Assembly (NCBI GenBank): GCA_964467615.1
Contig: CAYXRK010000177.1
Coordinates: forward strand, 1-10,077
Origin: CAYXRK01 sp964467615
GTDB lineage: Bacteria > Hydrogenedentota > Hydrogenedentia > Hydrogenedentales > GCA-2746185
Direction: 5' to 3'
DNA: 10,077 bases
The notes under the pieces are model-generated. The model saw only the letters and a list, made by a program, of their open reading frames with translations, ran no database searches and was not told the DNA's origin. Shown one piece after another: positions 6,272 through 10,077 of this stretch. A program made the position numbers and the translations under genes. The stretch's first letter is position 1; each line of letters begins with the position of its first letter.

Positions 6272-7426
6272 TTATTCCGACGGCAATGGTTTCAGCGTGA
6301 AATAGAACGTGGCGCCCTTGTTCAGCTCGGCCTCGGCCCAAATCCGGCCGCCATGCCGGACGACTATGCGCCGGGCGTTGGCGAGACCGATTCCCGTGCC
6401 TTCAAATTCCTCAGCGCGATGCAGGCGCTGAAACACGCCGAACAGCTTGCCGGCGTACTGCATGTCGAAACCCACGCCGTTGTCCCGCACGAACACGACA
6501 ACGCGTTCGGCCTCGCTGCCGTCGCGGCCAACCTCGATTTCCGCCGGGTCGCGCATACTGCTGTACTTGAGCGCGTTGCCGATCAAATTCGCAAAAACTT
6601 GCTTGATCATGGATGGATCACCCAGCACGGGGGGCAGCGGCGCGACCTTCCAGACGATGTTCCGGCCACGCGTGGCCATCTCCAAACCCCGGATGGTTTC
6701 CTGCACGAGACGGTCCAAGGAGACTTTTTCTTCGCGCATCTCTACCTGGCCCATGCGCGAGAACCCGAGCAACTCGTCGATGAGGCTGCCCATCTCGCCG
6801 CCAGTGTCGACGATGATCTTCAAATAACGCTCTGCCTTGTCGGATAGCTGCCCTTGGGCGGCCTTCGCGAGCATTTCCCCATAGCCTTGGATATGGCGCA
6901 GCGGCGCCCGCAAGTCGTGCGACACCGAGTACGAGAACGATTCCAGTTCCTTATTGGCCAGTTCGAGTTGGCCCGCCTGCCGCCGCAGGTGGAGGTTGAG
7001 ATCGGTGACTCGGTCCTCGGCCAGTTTGCGCTCGGTGATATCGGCGCGGATGGCAATGTATTGGAAAGGTTTTCCGTGTTCGTCAAGGAAGGGAATGATG
7101 GTCGTGTCCACCCAGTAAAACTCGCCGTCTTTGGCCCGGTTCTTGATCTCGCCATGCCAAACGCGCCCGCTGGTGATGGTCTGCCACAGATCGCGGATGA
7201 AGGCCTTCGGGTGGTGTCCCGAATTGATAATCCGGTGGTCCTGCCCCATCAGTTCCTCACGCGAGTACTTCGAGATCGCGCAGAACTTGTCGTTGACGTA
7301 CGTGATTTTGCCCCGCCGGTCGGTGGTCGCGACGATGGCGTGCTCATCGAGCGCGGCTTTGAAATCGGCGAGCGTTTCGTTGGCCGTGCGCAACTCGGCC
7401 TCCGCCGCGCGTGCTTCGGTCACGTC
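6272..7426 (-). CDS. Sensor histidine kinase, C-terminal part (PAS-HisKA-HATPase); 5' end lost in assembly gap
   Basis: 384 residues are visible, beginning at the gap. They open with DVTEARAAEAELR, the end of a PAS/PAC domain and its linker helix. A complete PAS follows (fragment residues about 21-133, ending IRADITERKLAED), then a coiled linker, HisKA with phospho-acceptor His170 in SVSHDLRAPLRHIQGY, and a HATPase domain with N box Asn280/Asn284, DNGVGF from 315 and EGTGIGLA from 342. The TAA stop is at 6272-6274. The HisKA type is that of phytochrome-like and CHASE3 kinases that pair with Rcp1-like receivers, and such a receiver is encoded 43 nt downstream. The first codon after the gap (7426-7424) is in frame. 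This is almost certainly the same gene as the fragment at 7527-9188: same strand, abutting the same gap, with complementary halves of one kinase. There is no receiver domain, so it is a classical rather than a hybrid kinase. Confidence 0.93.
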   Translation of the reverse strand, partial: DVTEARAAEAELRTANETLADFKAALDEHAIVATTDRRGKITYVNDKFCAISKYSREELMGQDHRIINSGHHPKAFIRDLWQTITSGRVWHGEIKNRAKDGEFYWVDTTIIPFLDEHGKPFQYIAIRADITERKLAEDRVTDLNLHLRRQAGQLELANKELESFSYSVSHDLRAPLRHIQGYGEMLAKAAQGQLSDKAERYLKIIVDTGGEMGSLIDELLGFSRMGQVEMREEKVSLDRLVQETIRGLEMATRGRNIVWKVAPLPPVLGDPSMIKQVFANLIGNALKYSSMRDPAEIEVGRDGSEAERVVVFVRDNGVGFDMQYAGKLFGVFQRLHRAEEFEGTGIGLANARRIVVRHGGRIWAEAELNKGATFYFTLKPLPSE

Positions 7427-7526
7427 NNNNNNNNNNNNNNNNNNNNNNNNNNNNNNNNNNNNNNNNNNNNNNNNNNNNNNNNNNNNNNNNNNNNNNNNNN
7501 NNNNNNNNNNNNNNNNNNNNNNNNNN
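7427..7526. other. Assembly gap, 100 N
   Basis: Exactly 100 undetermined bases, the conventional placeholder for a gap of unknown size. It falls inside the first PAS domain of the membrane kinase. The visible sequence on both sides is codon-aligned, so a true gap in an intact gene should be a multiple of three, which 100 is not. The real length is therefore not 100. Confidence 0.98.
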
Positions 7527-9188
7527 TCCCTCGGCGTCACGAATGGGCGCGGCGCTGTCCGCGATGGGCCGTTCGACGCCGTCACGGCCGATGAGCACGG
7601 TATGGTTGGCCAGTCCCTGGATGTCGCCCGTTGCCAATACCCGCTCGACGGGTACGACGGCGGGTCGGCGGGTTTCTTCGTCGATGATGCGGAAAACCTC
7701 GTCCACCGGGTGGCCCTTGGCTTCGGCCTCGGCCCATCCGGTCAGTTTTTCCGCCACGGCATTGAGCCCCGTCACACGGCCCGCGATATCGGTCGTCATC
7801 ACGGCGTCGCCGATCGAGCGGAGCGTCACGGCGAGATTTTCCTCGCTCGCGCGCAGGGCCTCCTCGGCCTGCTCGCGCAGGCGAAAACCGTTGCGGATGG
7901 TCCTGGCGGCGAAAATGAGGATTGCCAACGCAAAGACCGCGCTAATCGCGATGGCCGCGTTCAGGCGGGCGACGCCGGACCGTTCCTCCTTTTGGCGGAT
8001 ATCCAACAAGCGCTCCTCTTCTTGGTCCATCTCGGCGACGACGTCGCGGATGGACTCCATCGTTCGCTTGCCTTCGCCGGCAGAGACCAAGCGGGCCGCC
8101 CCCTCGATTCCGTACCTTCGCCGGGTTTCAACGACCTCTCGGCCGAGGTCCATTTTTTCCAGGGCTAGACTCTCGATCTGGCCGAGCCGCTCGGTTTGGC
8201 CGGGGTTGTCCCCCACAAGCGCCGCCAATGTCCCGATCTCATCCTTGATTTCACCCTGCGCCCGTTCGTAGTGCTCTAGAAAATTGTCAAATCCAGTAAG
8301 GGCGTATCCACGTTGGCCGGTCTCCGAATCCTGAAGGGATGAAAAAATCGTCCTAAGCTCCTGGCGCACCTGGTAACTGTGATCGACCCATCGTGAACGC
8401 GCCACCGACTCGTTGGCGCTGAACAACGTCGCGATTTCCACGACCACCAAAGCAAGCAAACTGATGGCCACGGTCGCGTAGACGCGCCGCTCCAACGGAT
8501 TTTTCGCGCCAACCCGAAGAGCGCTTAACAATCCCTGCTCCGGCCGTGCGACAAACAGGCCGATGGCCAGCGCGAATAGCGACAGGGACGCGTGCAGCGC
8601 CATGGGCTTGAACCCGAGCTGCACGTCGAAGAGAGCGGTCGTGAACGCATGTTGGAAGAGGGACTGGAGACCCAGAAAGAACACCAGGACCGCCAGCCAA
8701 TCGGTCGGCCGGAAAAACCGGCGCGGTTCCCAATCCAGCGCGAGCAACGCCGACGCTACCAGAAGAAAAGCGAGGACCGCCGGCATCGGCATCCGGCCCG
8801 GCGCCCCGGTCCTGGGCGTTGCCCCAGTGTCTTTGAACAATAACTCATCAAGGCCGGATTGCCAGTGGAAGACATACTCAGCCAGAGTTACCCCGCTCAC
8901 CGCCAGCACCAGCAACGCGCAAATCCGCCCTGCAATCAACCGCGTCCCCGAAAGAGGCAAAGGCACCAACAGCAACAACGCGGCGCCGGCGAAACCAAAG
9001 CACAGCGCCACGTTTGGTTTCATCGTGACGAAACCGGGCACGACGGATTGGAGCACCGGGACATTGAACATCCATCCGGCCAGCACCAACAGGGCGACGA
9101 GAATTGAGAACGCGCCGCACAGTGAGGGAATTAACCTCACCACACTATTCGATGTTTTCGCCCAACTGTAATAGCTGTTGGTTTTCAT
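7527..9188 (-). CDS. Sensor histidine kinase, N-terminal part (7-TM sensor, CHASE3, TM, PAS); 3' end lost in assembly gap
   Basis: 554 residues are visible. Seven hydrophobic segments (about 21-41, 58-77, 85-105, 135-152, 163-181, 196-214, 236-256) form an N-terminal membrane sensor resembling MASE-type modules (note MKPNVALCFGFAGAALLLL at 56-74). A long extracytoplasmic region (about 257-405) follows, with the CHASE3 signature LQDSETGQRGYALTGF at 285-300. Then come an eighth membrane helix (409-428), a short cytoplasmic linker with no clear HAMP, and a PAS domain (about 446 onwards: SIGDAVMTTD, LTGW, PIADSAAPIRDAEG) cut by the gap. Membrane topology suggests detection of a signal in the membrane or periplasm; the ligand is unknown. 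The ATG at 9186-9188 has only a weak GGAT site 6 nt upstream, but it precedes the first membrane helix, and no later Met would preserve that helix. This is the first gene of the operon, so the promoter should lie in 9189 onwards. With the fragment at 6272-7426 the protein exceeds 938 residues. Confidence 0.93.
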
Positions 9189-9316
9189 TTATCAATCCAA
9201 TAACTTCCCCGTCAAACCATCATTGGCAATAAGAAAACCGCTGCTTATCGTATCACGATTCTCCTTGTTTTGCTAGTGTTATACAACCGTTTTACGGGCG
9301 TTCGGATGAAATAAAT

Positions 9317-9613
9317 TCATCTGTACGCTGCACCTAATATGGAAATAGTGGAAAAGCCTTGGCGTCCAATTGCCGCTGGCGAATAACAATGCAAAAGACC
9401 CGTGGTCCCAAACGGTGGAATCAAAGTGGAAATGAAAAAATGTTCGCCGCGTGGCGGGGACGAACACAAGTGTCCGTTTGTATGCTCGGTGGATTCAAAG
9501 TCGAAGGGCAACAGTGGTTGAAGGATTGTCGGCTCGATAAGTTGGGCCATCGCGCAGAACGCACCGAGCGCCAATGCGAGTAAAATTCGTTTGATGTTGA
9601 TGCGGTTTGCCAC
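9317..9613 (-). CDS. Weak candidate: short exported protein of unknown function
   Basis: A possible 98-residue protein starting with GTG at 9611-9613. The first 25 or so residues look like a signal peptide (INIKRILLALALGAFCAMAQ: positive N-region, hydrophobic core, small residues near a possible cut). A purine-rich GAGGAAGG lies immediately before the start, which is too close for an ideal ribosome site. After residue 30 the composition looks unstructured, codon third positions are not strongly GC-biased as in the neighbours, and I recognise no family. It could be a decayed gene or chance. Its stop is 128 bp upstream of the kinase start, on the same strand. Confidence 0.2.
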   Translation of the reverse strand: MANRINIKRILLALALGAFCAMAQLIEPTILQPLLPFDFESTEHTNGHLCSSPPRGEHFFISTLIPPFGTTGLLHCYSPAAIGRQGFSTISILGAAYR

Positions 9614-9999
9614 CCTTCCTCGTCTACTTCCGACTTATTGGGTGATGTTCTCTACTATTTATTTAACCGAAACGCCGGGAAAGGTTTCAGCGGGCAGAAC
9701 CAAAGTGACCGCGGACGGAGGTTCGGCCCGTTCTCCCACGAGGGCGCGTCGGCATTTATCTCTTGCTCCCAAGTTGTACTTGGAAACGAGTCCATAGCGG
9801 GCGTATGGATTTCGATCTGCTTAGGGATGCCGCGTGCCGTTGCCGATTTTGCGCATTGCGTTTCGCTAACTGGCAGCCTTCGTCGGCACGCATTTCCGCC
9901 CCTAAAACAGGGCAATTTATCAAAATTTAGGTCAACGCCGGATGTTATATAAGTAGACCGGTTCCAGCGCGCTTCGCCGCGCGAGTTCTTGACCCGGCC

Positions 10000-10040
10000 C
10001 GTTCGCCCTGAGCCTGTCGAAGGGCGAGCGAGTCGAAGGG
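10000..10040. repeat. Hairpin-forming intergenic repeat with duplicated GTCGAAGGG
   Basis: CGTTCGCCCT (10000-10009) pairs with AGGGCGAGCG (10021-10030) over ten positions with one G-T wobble, leaving an 11-nt loop. GTCGAAGGG occurs at 10016-10024 and again at 10032-10040. The module CGTTCGCCCTGAGCCTGTCG resembles a palindromic element I have seen dispersed between genes in many unrelated bacterial genomes. It is REP-like in form. Its role here is unknown; it may act as a transcript end or simply be a dispersed repeat. Confidence 0.65.
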
Positions 10041-10077
10041 TGGGATGCGTTGTTCGGAAATTGCTTTCGCTTTTCCC

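Larger units (their letters stand above)
9189..10077. other. Long intergenic region upstream of the signalling operon
   Basis: About 890 bp with visibly more A+T than the operon and no gene of clear family. It must hold the operon promoter, but I see no pair of -35/-10 boxes good enough to call. Visible structure: an 8-bp-stem hairpin centred on GATGAA-ATAAA-TTCATC (9305-9321), a short GC-rich hairpin at 9967-9983 and the repeat at 10000-10040. One weak candidate small gene is listed separately. No tRNA, riboswitch or mobile element is recognised. Confidence 0.6.

Noticed and set aside
9186..9214. A promoter-like TTGACG ... GATAAA pair just before the kinase start
   Set aside because: The putative -10 box abuts the start codon, so transcription would begin inside the gene. 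The -10 match is also poor.
9591..9952. Overlapping open frames of 60-105 codons on both strands
   Set aside because: They overlap each other, have mixed third-position composition and Arg/Ser/Pro-rich chance-like translations, lack good ribosome sites and show no recognisable motif.

Overview
The window is a metagenome-style scaffold piece (it contains a run of exactly 100 N) from a GC-rich, probably Gram-negative environmental bacterium. Nothing in it fixes the phylum. The high GC, the large multidomain kinases and the stand-alone four-helix-bundle gene with repeats would suit groups such as Planctomycetota, Hydrogenedentota, Acidobacteriota or Proteobacteria, but this is a guess. No tRNA, rRNA, CRISPR array, transposase or reverse transcriptase was seen.

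Almost all the coding content is one minus-strand signalling operon read from about 9188 down to 564. In transcription order it contains: (1) a membrane histidine kinase with a 7-helix N-terminal sensor, a CHASE3-type periplasmic loop, two PAS domains and HisKA/HATPase, split by the assembly gap; (2) a single-domain Rcp1-like receiver protein; (3) a 931-residue hybrid kinase (REC-PAS-HisKA-HATPase-degenerate REC-REC-HPt); (4) a REC-EAL response regulator resembling RocR, a predicted c-di-GMP phosphodiesterase; and (5) a 392-residue protein with a non-canonical N-terminal receiver-like module, a helical middle and a canonical C-terminal receiver. Spacings are 43 nt, 5 nt, 3 nt and a 4-nt ATGA overlap, so co-transcription and coupling are likely. 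All the parts of a multistep His-Asp-His-Asp relay ending in c-di-GMP hydrolysis are present in one locus.

Downstream of the operon (1-563) is a small four-helix-bundle gene of the S23/bIVP family. It is bracketed by arrays of a 7-bp repeat (GATACCC/GGGTATC), inverted relative to each other, with a further GAAACCC array between it and the operon's last stop codon. This bracketed gene is the least explained structure in the window and looks like a small discrete cassette.

Upstream of the operon (9189-10077) is about 890 bp of visibly more AT-rich DNA with no convincing gene, apart from one weak candidate for a short exported protein. Its right end carries a hairpin-forming intergenic repeat around a repeated GTCGAAGGG.
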